Positions 17,321-25,109 of a stretch of 54,720 nt of DNA are shown here, piece by piece. A model generated the notes under the pieces. That model had not been told where the DNA came from and did not search any database. It worked only from the letters and a program-made list of their open reading frames with translations. Source of the DNA: Alphaproteobacteria bacterium. Its GTDB lineage: Bacteria; Pseudomonadota; Alphaproteobacteria; Rhizobiales; CAJQND01. The stretch spans positions 1-54,720 of the forward strand of contig JAAEUE010000383.1 of assembly GCA_024227565.1 (NCBI GenBank), given 5' to 3'. Position 1 is the first letter of the stretch; every line of letters begins with the position of its first letter. The translations under genes and the position numbers were made by a program.

Positions 17321-17599
17321 TTAATGATAGTCCATCATATCCACATGAAAGACGTGTCCGTCTTCAAATTCAAACACGATGCGCCAGTTTGCGCGAACAG
17401 TGATGGCCCAATACGTTCTCATGCTGCCACTGAGGCGGTGCAGGCGATAGGACGGCAAAATCATCTCTTCGATCGTTTGGGCAGAATCCAGCCTAGTTAG
17501 AATATATTGTATGCGCCGGATATGTTCAGGATTGAGACCTCTTTGGTTGCCCGTTGTGTGGAGTTTCTCCAATTTTTTGTGCTTGAAGGACTTTATCAT
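17321..17599 (-). CDS. higB: HigB-family toxin (RelE superfamily mRNA interferase)
   Basis: A 92-residue protein of the HigB/RelE fold, which cuts mRNA on the ribosome. Family features include the IKSFKHKKLEKLH start, IRRIQYILTRLDSAQTIEEM in the helical half, and the core strand segment YRLHRLSGSMRTYWAITVRANWRIVFEFEDG, which carries the basic catalytic residues (the family's NWR.F motif). The protein ends HVDMMDYH. It is the promoter-proximal gene of the module, and an inverted repeat overlaps the likely promoter just upstream (17610-17639). All expected motifs are present, so the toxin is probably functional rather than decayed. Confidence 0.92.
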   Translation of the reverse strand: MIKSFKHKKLEKLHTTGNQRGLNPEHIRRIQYILTRLDSAQTIEEMILPSYRLHRLSGSMRTYWAITVRANWRIVFEFEDGHVFHVDMMDYH

Positions 17600-17609
17600 G
17601 CTTTGCTTG

Positions 17610-17639
17610 AACTGTCGCCTGTTAATTGACAGTTGTCAA
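17610..17639. promoter_or_regulatory. Palindromic operator-like region upstream of higBA
   Basis: Two nested dyads lie 11-40 bp ahead of higB: AACTGTC (17610-17616) and GACAGTT (17628-17634), a perfect 7-bp inverted repeat with an 11-bp spacer, and TTGACA/TGTCAA (17626-17639), with a 2-bp centre. The TTGACA also reads like a -35 element on the minus strand. HigA proteins repress their own promoter through such palindromes. I infer an autoregulatory site. Confidence 0.6.
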
Positions 17640-17658
17640 AAATCTGAACCGCTGTCGA

Positions 17659-18552
17659 TCACCTCTTGTTTGTAAGTTGCGCTGTCGGGGTGGCGCTTTT
17701 CAATGTCTCAAATAAGGGAGCGCTGAACCCGTTGGTTTCACCGCCTGCGCGTTGCACCATGCCGAGAGTTCGGTATCGAACGGACTTTCCGAAGGCCACG
17801 CGCTTGACGGCCGGCCGGCTGCTGCGCCGATGTTCCCGAGCCGGCACCACCGAAACCCCCAGCCCGGCGGAGACCATGGCCTCGATTGCCTCGATCCAAT
17901 CCAGGCGCATTTGCTCGCGCGGCTTCAGCTTGGCCGCCCTAATGGCCGCGTCGATCACCTTGCCCACGGAGGTTTCCGGCACGTAGCGGATGAAGGGGTA
18001 GCTCTCCACCAATTGCTGTGCGGTGAGATCTGGCGCGTCCGGCGGCGCGATCAGCACCAGTGGCTCGCGCAGGAAGGGCATCCACTTGAGGCCCGCTGGC
18101 GGGTCTTTGAGGTCGCTGACGATGGCAGCGTCCAGGGCGCCGCGGTCGACCAGGGTCACCAGTTCTGAGGTGAAGCCCGAGGCCAGTTCGATGTGCAGGC
18201 GCGGGTAGCGTTCCTTGAGCGTGAGGAGAACCGAAGGGATGAAGCCGGTAAGCAAGCTGCCGACCGAGCCCAGGCGGAAGGCACCCTCATAGGCGCTGTC
18301 GTCGTTGATGTGGTCGCGCAGGGCGTCATACTCGGTGATCAGCTTTCTGGCATGGGGCACGAGCGCCCGCCCGGCCTCGTTCAGAACCGGTGGACGCTTG
18401 GAGCGGTCGAACAGTTCGCGGCCCATTTCGTCTTCGATGTTCTTGACCTGAACACTGACCGCAGACTGAGTGAGGGCCATGGCCTCAGCGGCGGCGGCGA
18501 AGGTGCCGTGCTCTGCGATGGCGACGAAGGTCTTGAGTTGGCGAATGGACAT
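17659..18552 (-). CDS. LysR-family transcriptional regulator
   Basis: A 297-residue regulator with an N-terminal winged helix (MSIRQLKTFVAIAEHGTFAAAAEAMALTQSAVSVQVKNIE, the LysR signature) and a C-terminal periplasmic-binding-like effector domain from about residue 85. I place the start at the ATG at 18550-18552; a TTG seven codons upstream is open but has no better ribosome site. It is divergent from imuA, but is more likely to act on the succinate dehydrogenase-hydratase-deacylase operon downstream on the same strand, because ATCAAAT/ATTTGAT arms occur in front of both. The higBA pair separates them. The effector may be a dicarboxylate or N-acyl amino acid, which is a guess from context. 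Confidence 0.9.
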   Translation of the reverse strand: MSIRQLKTFVAIAEHGTFAAAAEAMALTQSAVSVQVKNIEDEMGRELFDRSKRPPVLNEAGRALVPHARKLITEYDALRDHINDDSAYEGAFRLGSVGSLLTGFIPSVLLTLKERYPRLHIELASGFTSELVTLVDRGALDAAIVSDLKDPPAGLKWMPFLREPLVLIAPPDAPDLTAQQLVESYPFIRYVPETSVGKVIDAAIRAAKLKPREQMRLDWIEAIEAMVSAGLGVSVVPAREHRRSSRPAVKRVAFGKSVRYRTLGMVQRAGGETNGFSAPLFETLKSATPTAQLTNKR

Positions 18553-18566
18553 TGTTTCGATATTTT

Positions 18567-18603
18567 CGATCAAATACTCATTTGGTTTAATTATTTTTGA
18601 TCG
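18567..18603. promoter_or_regulatory. Inverted repeat at the LysR promoter (candidate autoregulatory site)
   Basis: CGATCAAA (18567-18574) and TTTGATCG (18596-18603) are perfect 8-bp inverted arms 21 bp apart, just upstream of the LysR start. Inside, ATCAAAT-N4-ATTTGGT (18569-18586) is a tighter, imperfect dyad. The arm sequence matches that at 16948-16974. LysR genes commonly repress themselves through such sites. Confidence 0.5.
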
Positions 18604-18645
18604 TTTAAAGGGCGATTGACAAGGGGGTATTTGGATTCAATAATA

Positions 18646-18660
18646 GAACAAAATAAGAAC
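18646..18660 (+). promoter_or_regulatory. LexA (SOS) box upstream of imuA
   Basis: GAAC (18646-18649), seven bases, then GAAC (18657-18660) is an exact match to the direct-repeat LexA operator of alphaproteobacteria (GAAC-N7-GAAC, equivalently GTTC-N7-GTTC). It lies 29 bp before the imuA start, where LexA would block transcription until DNA damage. imuAB-dnaE2 cassettes are known LexA targets, so site and context agree. Confidence 0.88.
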
Positions 18661-18689
18661 ATTATGAATTATCATTTGGACCATAGAGT

Positions 18690-19454
18690 GTGCTGCAGAC
18701 GACCAAAAGTGCCCGGGTTGAAACCTTGCGCCGGGAAATGGCGGTGCTTGAGGCCCCTATGCGGCGCGCGGGGCAGGGGCATGTTTGCTTTGGCATAGAG
18801 GCCGTTGACCGGGCTGCCGGCGGGGGTTTGGCGCTGGGCCGGATGCATGAGGTGAACGGCCGGGCGGCTTGGAGCTTTGCCGTGTTGATGGCCGGGCGTG
18901 CGCAGGGGGCAATTTTGTGGTGTGCCCGGGTGCGGCACGATCATGGGCTTTATCCGCCAGGGCTAACGGCATTGGGCTGTGATCCGCGCCGCCTTGTGAT
19001 GGCGGAATGCTCAAGCGGGACCGATGTGCTCTGGGCTGCTGAAGAAGGTTTGCGCTCCGGGGCCGTTGGTGCCGTGGTGCTGGAAGGCGAGCGGGCGTTG
19101 GATCTTACCGCGGCCCGGCGCCTGCAATTGGCAGCCGAGGAGGGTGGTGCCTTGGGGCTGATGGTGAGCCCGGGGCTTGAGGCCCTGTTTCCGGCAGCTT
19201 CGACCCGCTGGTGTCTGGAGCCGCTTGAGGGCCGGCGCTTTGAATTGGAAATGACGCGAAACAGAAATGGACTGTCCGGGACTTGGCGGCTTCCCTCTAC
19301 CTTCCTGTCATCCTCGGGCTTGACCCGAGGATCCAGAATGGCAAACGCGGAGTTGGGCCCTCGGGTCAAGCCCGAGGCTGACATTGAGAGGGAAGATAGC
19401 GCTGAGCGGGACGGCGGCATACGGGAATTCCCTAGACAAGTTGTAGGGCTTTGA
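18690..19454 (+). CDS. imuA: ImuA, SOS mutagenesis RecA-like protein (with in-frame palindromic insert)
   Basis: A 254-residue RecA/SulA-like accessory factor of the ImuA-ImuB-DnaE2 translesion mutasome. Recognisable segments are LRREMAVLE near the start, FGIEAVDRAAGGGLALGRMHEV, ILWCARVRHDHGLYPPGLTALG, and RRFELEMTRNRNGLSGTWRL near the C-terminus. It starts at a GTG at 18690 without a clear ribosome site. After residue about 205 the frame runs through a 78-bp palindromic element (19306-19383) encoding SSGLTRG..LGPRVKPEADIE, then ends with a short tail, so the native C-terminus is probably altered. The gene sits directly behind a LexA box and 10 bp before imuB; all three cassette genes are in order. 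Confidence 0.9.
   Translation: MLQTTKSARVETLRREMAVLEAPMRRAGQGHVCFGIEAVDRAAGGGLALGRMHEVNGRAAWSFAVLMAGRAQGAILWCARVRHDHGLYPPGLTALGCDPRRLVMAECSSGTDVLWAAEEGLRSGAVGAVVLEGERALDLTAARRLQLAAEEGGALGLMVSPGLEALFPAASTRWCLEPLEGRRFELEMTRNRNGLSGTWRLPSTFLSSSGLTRGSRMANAELGPRVKPEADIEREDSAERDGGIREFPRQVVGL
19306..19383 (+). repeat. Palindromic repeat element inserted in frame in imuA
   Basis: Two 19-bp hairpins, at 19312-19330 and 19359-19377, are exact reverse complements of each other; each has CCTCGGG/CCCGAGG arms. Outer arms TGTCA (19306-19310) and TGACA (19379-19383) enclose them. The whole element therefore folds as nested palindromes. It stays open in the imuA frame and encodes SSGLTRG and PRVKPE. A second copy lies in dnaE2 (21166-21253). 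Confidence 0.88.
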
Positions 19455-19464
19455 GGCGGACGTG

Positions 19465-20985
19465 ATGAAACGGCGTATTGTTTATCTCTGGCTGAAGAGC
19501 CTCGGCACGGACCGGATTGTGCGGCGCACGCCGGCCTTGCGTGACCGGCCGTTCGCCCTGGTGGCCGAAAGCGGCAACCGGGTTTTCCTCTATGCGGTGA
19601 ACCAGCAGGCTGAGGATATCGGTATTGGCCGGGGCATGTTGTTGGCCTCTGCCCGCACCATTTGCCCGGAGCTGGCCACCCGGCCGGCGGACATGCGGGC
19701 TGACTGGGCGTTTCTTGAGGCCATCGTGGCCTGGTGCCGGCGCTACAGCCCGCTGATTGCCCGGGCTGGGCCGGATGGGATTTTCATCGACATTACCGGC
19801 TGCGCCCATCTGTTCGGCGGCGAACGGGCCATGCTGGATGGGCTTTTGTCCAAGCTTCGCTTGTTTGGCCTGGAGGTGTCCGGCGCGCTGGCCGACACGG
19901 CGGGTGCAGCCTGGGCTCTGGCGCGGTCGGGCCTGAACGGCGAGGTGGCCCCGCACCAGGACACCGCCAATGCGTTGAGCCATCTTCCAGTGGACGGTCT
20001 GCGCCTGGGATCTGAGACAACAGAAACCTTGCACCGGCTGGGCCTTAAAACCATCGGCGCGCTTTACGGCCTGTCGCGGGCCTCCTTGGCGGCCAGGTTC
20101 GGCCGCGAAACCGTACGCCGGCTCGACCAGGCGCTGGGGGCCGAACATGAGCCCTTGCCGTTTGAGGCTGAAAGCAGCGCCCATCAGGCAATGATGCGGT
20201 TGGTTGAGCCCATCTTCACGGTTTCTGCCGTGGAGGCCTGCCTGGCCCGCCTGCTCGACCAGCTTTGTGCCCGGCTGGAGAAACATCAGGTCGGCATTCG
20301 CCGCCTCGAGCTTAAATTGATCCGGGTCGACAACACGCATGGTCTGCTTGGTGTTGGCACGGCAACCCCCAACCGGGCGCCCAAGGAACTCATCCGCCTG
20401 TTTGCCGACAAGATTGAGAAGATTGATGCAGGCTTCGGCATTGAACGCCTTGTGTTGGAGGCCGCCGTCACCGAACCGCTCACCGCGGCCCAGGAGGTGC
20501 TCGCCGATGAAGGTGCTCCTCAAGCAGGACCGCTGGGCAACCTCATCGACCGGCTGGCCAACCGTTTAGGCTTCGATCACATCTTGCGCTTTGCGCCGGC
20601 TGACAGTCATCTGCCGGAAAAGGCCTCTGTGGTTTCGTCCGCCGCGTTCGGCCCGCAAGCGCCCGGAGAATTCCCGCACCTGCCTGTGCCGCGCCCTGTG
20701 CGTTTGTTCAAAACCCCGCTGCTGCTGCACGGCTTTGAGGCGATGGCAGCCAGCACATCCGGCTTCACTGCCAGTTTCCCGCTTTGGCGGCGCCCCGTGA
20801 CGGCCCGTAGCCTGCAGGGGCCGGAACGCATCTCTCCGGAATGGTGGCTGGATGATCCGGCCTGGCGTGGCGGGGCCCGGGACTATTGGTGGCTGGAGGC
20901 AGGCAGCGGCGAACGGCTCTGGGTCTACCGGCAAACCGACCCGCTCTCAGGCGCAAAATGGTTTCTGCATGGGTTGGGAGCGTAA
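19465..20985 (+). CDS. imuB: ImuB, catalytically inactive Y-family polymerase homologue
   Basis: A 506-residue protein related to DinB/Y-family polymerases that acts as an adaptor between the sliding clamp and DnaE2 in translesion synthesis. The first catalytic acidic position is lost: the start reads IVYLWLKSLGTDRIVRR instead of the usual DMD-type strand. GIFIDITGCAHLFGGE retains one Asp. A helix-hairpin-helix region follows (LGLKTIGALYGLSRASLAARFG), then the little-finger region. The C-terminal ImuB tail GARDYWWLEAGSGERLWVYR is present. I prefer the ATG at 19465 over the adjacent GTG at 19462. It lies between imuA and dnaE2 with gaps of about 10 and 3 bp, in one SOS-controlled operon. Confidence 0.93.
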   Translation: MKRRIVYLWLKSLGTDRIVRRTPALRDRPFALVAESGNRVFLYAVNQQAEDIGIGRGMLLASARTICPELATRPADMRADWAFLEAIVAWCRRYSPLIARAGPDGIFIDITGCAHLFGGERAMLDGLLSKLRLFGLEVSGALADTAGAAWALARSGLNGEVAPHQDTANALSHLPVDGLRLGSETTETLHRLGLKTIGALYGLSRASLAARFGRETVRRLDQALGAEHEPLPFEAESSAHQAMMRLVEPIFTVSAVEACLARLLDQLCARLEKHQVGIRRLELKLIRVDNTHGLLGVGTATPNRAPKELIRLFADKIEKIDAGFGIERLVLEAAVTEPLTAAQEVLADEGAPQAGPLGNLIDRLANRLGFDHILRFAPADSHLPEKASVVSSAAFGPQAPGEFPHLPVPRPVRLFKTPLLLHGFEAMAASTSGFTASFPLWRRPVTARSLQGPERISPEWWLDDPAWRGGARDYWWLEAGSGERLWVYRQTDPLSGAKWFLHGLGA

Positions 20986-20988
20986 GCC

Positions 20989-23900
20989 ATGAGCTATGCC
21001 GAACTCCACGTGCGCAGCAATTTCACCTTCCTGGAAGGGGCCTCCCATCCGGCTGAATATGTGCAAGTGGCCGCTGACTTGGGCTATGCGGCCGTTGCCA
21101 TTACCGACCGCAATTCCCTGGCCGGTGTGGTGCGCGCCTATGAGGAAGTCAAGAAACTTGCTCCCGTGTCGCCCTCGGGCTTGACCCGAGGGCCCATTGC
21201 CGCAAGCTCTGAGGGAGCTGCTTTGGGTCCTCGGGTCAAGCCCGAGGACGACATTGAGGGGGAGGATGGCGTTGAGGGGGAGGATGGCGTTGAGGTGAGG
21301 AGTAGCGTCGGCGACCGAGTCGTCCCCAAGCTGCTGGTTGGGGCGCAGCTGGATTTGATGGATGGACAGAGCCTCATCTGTTTCCCCAAAGACCGGGCGG
21401 CCTATGGGCGCTTGTCACAGCTCATCAGCTTGGGCCGGCGGCGGGTGGAGAAGGGCTCTTGCGAACTGCATATTGAAGATGTGGTGGCCTGGGCCGATGG
21501 GCAGATCTTTATCGTGTTGCCGCCTGAAGAACCTGATGAGGTGTTCCAAGGCCAGCTCTGCCGCTGGGCCGTGGCGTTGCCTAACACGGTTTATTGTGCG
21601 GCCAACCATCTCTACCGGGGCAATGACGCAGAGCGCTTGGAGCTTCTGGCCGCTATGGCCGCCAACGCCGGCACGCCGCTTGTGGCTTCAAACGATGTGC
21701 TGATGCACACCCCCCGCCGGCGCCCACTGGCCGACGTGGTGACGTGCATCCGCGAAGGCTGCACCATCGACAGTGCCGGCCGGCTCACCCAGAAGAATGC
21801 CGAACGCCATCTCAAATCGCCCGAAGAGATGACCCGGCTGTTCCATGCCTACCCAGACGCCATTGCCCGCACCTTGGAGATTGCCGGCCAAATCAGCTTT
21901 TCCCTGGGCGACTTGAAATATGAGTATCCAGACGAGGTCTCCGGCGGCCAGGACCCGCAAGATGAGCTGGAGCGCCTCGTGCTCAAAGGCTTCAAGCAGC
22001 GTTACTCCCACGGGGTGCCGGAAAAGGTGCAAGCCACGGTGGAGCGCGAGCTGAGAATTATCAAGGAGCTGCGTTACGCGCCCTACTTTCTCACCGTGCA
22101 CGACATTGTCCGCTTTGCCCGCTCCAAGGCCATTCTGTGCCAGGGCCGCGGTTCGGCGGCCAATTCCATGGTCTGTTACATTCTCGGTATCACCGCCATC
22201 AGCCCGGACCGCATGGACATGGTTTTTGAACGCTTTGTCTCCGCGGCCCGCAATGAGCCGCCGGACATTGATGTGGACTTTGAGCATGAACGCCGCGAGG
22301 AGGTGATCCAGTATATCTACGGCAAATATGGCCGCGAGCGCGCCGGGCTCGCAGCCACGGTGATCTCCTACCGGGCGCGCTCTGCGGTGCGCGAAGTGGG
22401 CAAGGCCATGGGGCTGTCGGTGGATACGGTCTCGGTGCTGGCCTCGCAAATCTGGGGCTGGTCCACTGACGGTTTGCCCGAAGACAGAGTGCGCGAGGTG
22501 GGGCTGGACCCCACGGAGCCACGGCTTGCCATGTGTCTTGCCCTGGCACACGAGCTGCACGGCTTCCCGCGCCATCTGTCGCAACATGTGGGCGGCTTCA
22601 TCATCACCCGGTCGAGGCTGGATGAGGTGGTGCCGATCGAGAACGCGGCCATGGAAGACCGCACGGTGATCGAGTGGGACAAGGATGACTTGGACACGCT
22701 GGGCATTCTGAAGATCGATGTGCTGGGCCTCGGCATGCTCACCTGCATTCGCAAGGCCTTCGGCCTTTTGAAGATGCACTATGCCAAGATCTTTGAGCTC
22801 TCCACCGTGCCGGAAGGCGATGATGCGGTTTACGACATGCTGTGCGTAGGTGATTCCGTTGGGGTGTTTCAGGTGGAATCCCGCGCTCAGATGTCGTTCC
22901 TGCCACGGATGCGCCCGCGCACCTTCTATGACCTTGTGATTGAAGTGGCGATTGTGCGCCCCGGTCCCATTCAGGGCGACATGGTGCATCCCTTTATCCG
23001 GCGGCGCCATGGGGAAGAGGAGGTGGTGTACCCATCTGAAGAGCTCAAGCAGGTGCTGCACAAAACCCTTGGCGTGCCTTTGTTCCAGGAGCAGGCCATG
23101 CGCATCGCCATTGTGGGCGCCAGTTTCACCCCGGAAGAAGCCGACCAGCTTCGCCGGGCCATGGCCACCTTCCGCAAAACCGGCACCATCCACACCCTGC
23201 GCGGCAAGTTTATCGATGGCATGCTCGCCAATGGCTACACGCAAGACTTTGCCGAACGCTGCTTCCATCAGATCGAGGGCTTCGGGGAATATGGTTTTCC
23301 GGAGTCCCATGCCGCCAGCTTTGCCCTTCTGGTCTATATCTCCGCCTGGCTGAAATGCCATTACCCGGCAGCTTTTGCCTGCGCCCTGCTCAATGCCCAG
23401 CCCATGGGGTTCTATGCCCCGGCGCAAATCGTGCGCGATGCCCGCGAACACGGTGTGGAGGTGCACCCGCCCGATGTGAACTCGTCTGAATGGGACAATA
23501 TCCTGGAGATGGGCTCTGGCGAGGACATGGCCTTGCGTTTGGGCCTGCGCCAGATCAAGGGCATGAAAGAAGAAGATGCCGAATGGATCGCGGCGGCCCG
23601 GGGCAATGGCTATGCCCAACCGGCCGACCTGTGGCGCAGGGCAGGGGTTCGCCCGGCTGCGCTCAAGGCGCTGGCCCGGGCCGATGCCTTCCAGTCCATG
23701 GGCATGGGTCGCCGGGAGGTTTTGTGGGAGATCGAGGCGATCAAGACCGAGCAACCCTTGCCGTTGTTTGAGCGAGTGGGCGAGAACGACCAGGGCGAGG
23801 AGGCACCTGTAATCTTGCCGCCCATGAGCCTTGGCGAGAATGTTGCCCAGGACTACCGCGCCATCCGCTTGTCCTTGCGCGCCCATCCCATGGCCCTGTT

Positions 23901-24399
23901 GCGCCAGCATCTGGAAGGGCTCACACCCAACACTGACCTGGTCACGGCCAAACCTGAGCGGCGGTATGCCGTTTCCGGCTTGGTGTTGGTGCGCCAGCGC
24001 CCAGGCACGGCCAAGGGGGTGGTGTTCATCACCCTGGAAGACGAGACCGGAGTGGCCAATATTGTGGTCTGGAAAAATGTGATGGAGAAATTCCGCCGCA
24101 CAGTGATGACCGCCCGTCTGATCAGGGTGAGCGGGAAGCTGCAGCGTGAAGGCATCGTCACGCACCTTGTGGCCGAGCATCTGGAGGATGTGTCCTGCTT
24201 GCTCGACAAATTGGATGAGGGGCTCGGCACCAGCTTGCAGCCGCCGCTTGCCCATGCCGATGAGGTGACCAATCAAGCCCGGCCCGATGTGCGCGGGGTG
24301 GATCCGGCGAGGATACGCGGCCCTGCGCCGCCCGTGCCGCGGGCCCGCCATCCAAGAGAGCAGGCCAAGACATTGTTCCCGTCGCGGGACTTTCATTGA
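20989..24399 (+). CDS. dnaE2: DnaE2 (ImuC), error-prone DNA polymerase III alpha subunit (with in-frame insert)
   Basis: A 1136-residue C-family polymerase that carries out SOS mutagenesis with ImuA and ImuB. The PHP domain begins at once (YAELHVRSNFTFLEGASHP). The polymerase active site motif PPDIDVDFEHERREEV and the following RCRG-like loop (CQGRGSAANSMVCY, slightly upstream) are intact. PLFQEQAMRIAI, a helix-hairpin-helix region and a C-terminal OB domain (YAVSGLVLVRQRPGTAKGV) follow. Within the PHP domain, after AYEEVKKLA, about 45-50 residues encoded by a palindromic element and an 18-bp tandem repeat interrupt the family sequence before PKLLVGAQLDL. The frame is kept, so the enzyme is probably still made. 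GGGAG precedes the ATG at 20989. Confidence 0.95.
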   Translation: MSYAELHVRSNFTFLEGASHPAEYVQVAADLGYAAVAITDRNSLAGVVRAYEEVKKLAPVSPSGLTRGPIAASSEGAALGPRVKPEDDIEGEDGVEGEDGVEVRSSVGDRVVPKLLVGAQLDLMDGQSLICFPKDRAAYGRLSQLISLGRRRVEKGSCELHIEDVVAWADGQIFIVLPPEEPDEVFQGQLCRWAVALPNTVYCAANHLYRGNDAERLELLAAMAANAGTPLVASNDVLMHTPRRRPLADVVTCIREGCTIDSAGRLTQKNAERHLKSPEEMTRLFHAYPDAIARTLEIAGQISFSLGDLKYEYPDEVSGGQDPQDELERLVLKGFKQRYSHGVPEKVQATVERELRIIKELRYAPYFLTVHDIVRFARSKAILCQGRGSAANSMVCYILGITAISPDRMDMVFERFVSAARNEPPDIDVDFEHERREEVIQYIYGKYGRERAGLAATVISYRARSAVREVGKAMGLSVDTVSVLASQIWGWSTDGLPEDRVREVGLDPTEPRLAMCLALAHELHGFPRHLSQHVGGFIITRSRLDEVVPIENAAMEDRTVIEWDKDDLDTLGILKIDVLGLGMLTCIRKAFGLLKMHYAKIFELSTVPEGDDAVYDMLCVGDSVGVFQVESRAQMSFLPRMRPRTFYDLVIEVAIVRPGPIQGDMVHPFIRRRHGEEEVVYPSEELKQVLHKTLGVPLFQEQAMRIAIVGASFTPEEADQLRRAMATFRKTGTIHTLRGKFIDGMLANGYTQDFAERCFHQIEGFGEYGFPESHAASFALLVYISAWLKCHYPAAFACALLNAQPMGFYAPAQIVRDAREHGVEVHPPDVNSSEWDNILEMGSGEDMALRLGLRQIKGMKEEDAEWIAAARGNGYAQPADLWRRAGVRPAALKALARADAFQSMGMGRREVLWEIEAIKTEQPLPLFERVGENDQGEEAPVILPPMSLGENVAQDYRAIRLSLRAHPMALLRQHLEGLTPNTDLVTAKPERRYAVSGLVLVRQRPGTAKGVVFITLEDETGVANIVVWKNVMEKFRRTVMTARLIRVSGKLQREGIVTHLVAEHLEDVSCLLDKLDEGLGTSLQPPLAHADEVTNQARPDVRGVDPARIRGPAPPVPRARHPREQAKTLFPSRDFH
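21166..21253 (+). repeat. Palindromic repeat element inserted in frame in dnaE2
   Basis: The same 19-bp hairpins as in imuA occur at 21173-21191 and 21229-21247, with outer arms TGTCG (21166-21170) and CGACA (21249-21253). The inner loop differs in sequence and length from the imuA copy (37 against 28 bp between hairpins). It encodes SGLTRG..LGPRVKPEDDIE in the dnaE2 frame. This resembles Rickettsia palindromic elements, which also sit inside coding genes; kinship is not implied. Confidence 0.88.
21256..21294 (+). repeat. 18-bp in-frame tandem repeat in dnaE2
   Basis: Two exact 18-bp copies (21256-21273 and 21274-21291), plus the first codon of a third, follow the palindromic element directly and encode EGEDGV-EGEDGV-E. 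They lengthen the inserted acidic loop without shifting the frame. The repeat may have expanded by slippage next to the hairpins. Confidence 0.85.
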
Positions 24400-24406
24400 A
24401 AGCAAT

Positions 24407-24426
24407 ACTGCATGTATTAATGCAGT
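24407..24426 (+). other. Hairpin behind dnaE2, possible weak terminator
   Basis: ACTGCAT (24407-24413) and ATGCAGT (24420-24426) form a perfect 7-bp stem with a 6-base loop starting 8 bp after the dnaE2 stop. No run of T follows, so it may only mark or stabilise the 3' end of the imu transcript. The rest of 24427-24569 is AT-rich with no gene seen. Confidence 0.35.
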
Positions 24427-24569
24427 CATGAAAAGAAAATCATCAATTTTATTGCTTCAAAATCTCGACTAATATGCACTATGATAATATCATATTCTTA
24501 CCATGGCAGATGGATAACAGAAAAACGCGGCAATGAGTTGGGGGAGTCATGTGAAAACGGGAGGAAGTT

Positions 24570-24998
24570 ATGGCCATAAAGTTCATCAAAGCAACGGACC
24601 CAATCCGCAACTTGAAAATTCTTGGAGAGGACACGGACTATGGTCCAGACCCCCATGAGCCCGTCTATGCCACAGGGATGGCAATTTATGACCTAAAGCT
24701 TAAAGGAAAGAGCTCGGGAGATGATCCCGCGCGTCATGGCTTTGAATTTTTTATCCCACTCGGTTACACGCCGCGGGATGCGGTGGTGCAATTGTCGCTC
24801 ATAAATATCTACAATAAAATGACCGCAAAAAACATGCTCTACGAACTGGAAGCATACAAGGCCGTCGGTATGAAACGAGGTGTTCGCGTACGGGGCATAA
24901 TCCATGTTGGAGATAGCGACGGTTACCTAAAAGGGCTCAGTTATACATGTATTGCAACAGCCCGGTATGCCCGCCGTAGTGGAACGCCGCCTGGATAG
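24570..24998 (+). CDS. Protein of unknown function (142 residues)
   Basis: I do not recognise this protein. It is a soluble, mixed-charge sequence with no signal peptide or membrane helix. The N-terminal half is acidic (LGEDTDYGPDPHEP) and a basic segment follows (AVGMKRGVRVRG). The hydrophobic pattern (GFEFFIPLGY..VVQLSLINIYNKMTAKNMLYELEAYK..RVRGIIHVGD) suggests a small alpha/beta fold. The start at 24570 is well supported by GGGAGGAAG directly upstream. It stands alone between the imu operon and the convergent gamma-glutamyltransferase gene. The surrounding DNA (24400-25000) is visibly more AT-rich than its neighbours, so recent acquisition is possible. After it, 24999-25109 holds nothing I can name. 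Confidence 0.65.
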   Translation: MAIKFIKATDPIRNLKILGEDTDYGPDPHEPVYATGMAIYDLKLKGKSSGDDPARHGFEFFIPLGYTPRDAVVQLSLINIYNKMTAKNMLYELEAYKAVGMKRGVRVRGIIHVGDSDGYLKGLSYTCIATARYARRSGTPPG

Positions 24999-25109
24999 AT
25001 CTAATATCCGGTTTGGAGGCTGATTGACGTGCCGTGGAGACATCGCATGGTTGCCCAGCGAGGAGGCGCAATGCCTGCATAACTTTGCGCTCGCAGTTAT
25101 CGATCCCAA

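Noticed and set aside
19432..20523. A 363-codon open frame antisense to imuB
   Set aside because: Shadow of imuB; no ribosome site or recognisable motif.
21688..24429. A 913-codon open frame antisense to dnaE2
   Set aside because: Its sequence has no family features and is rich in His, Gly and Gln as expected from reverse reading of a GC-rich gene; the dnaE2 frame carries all conserved motifs.
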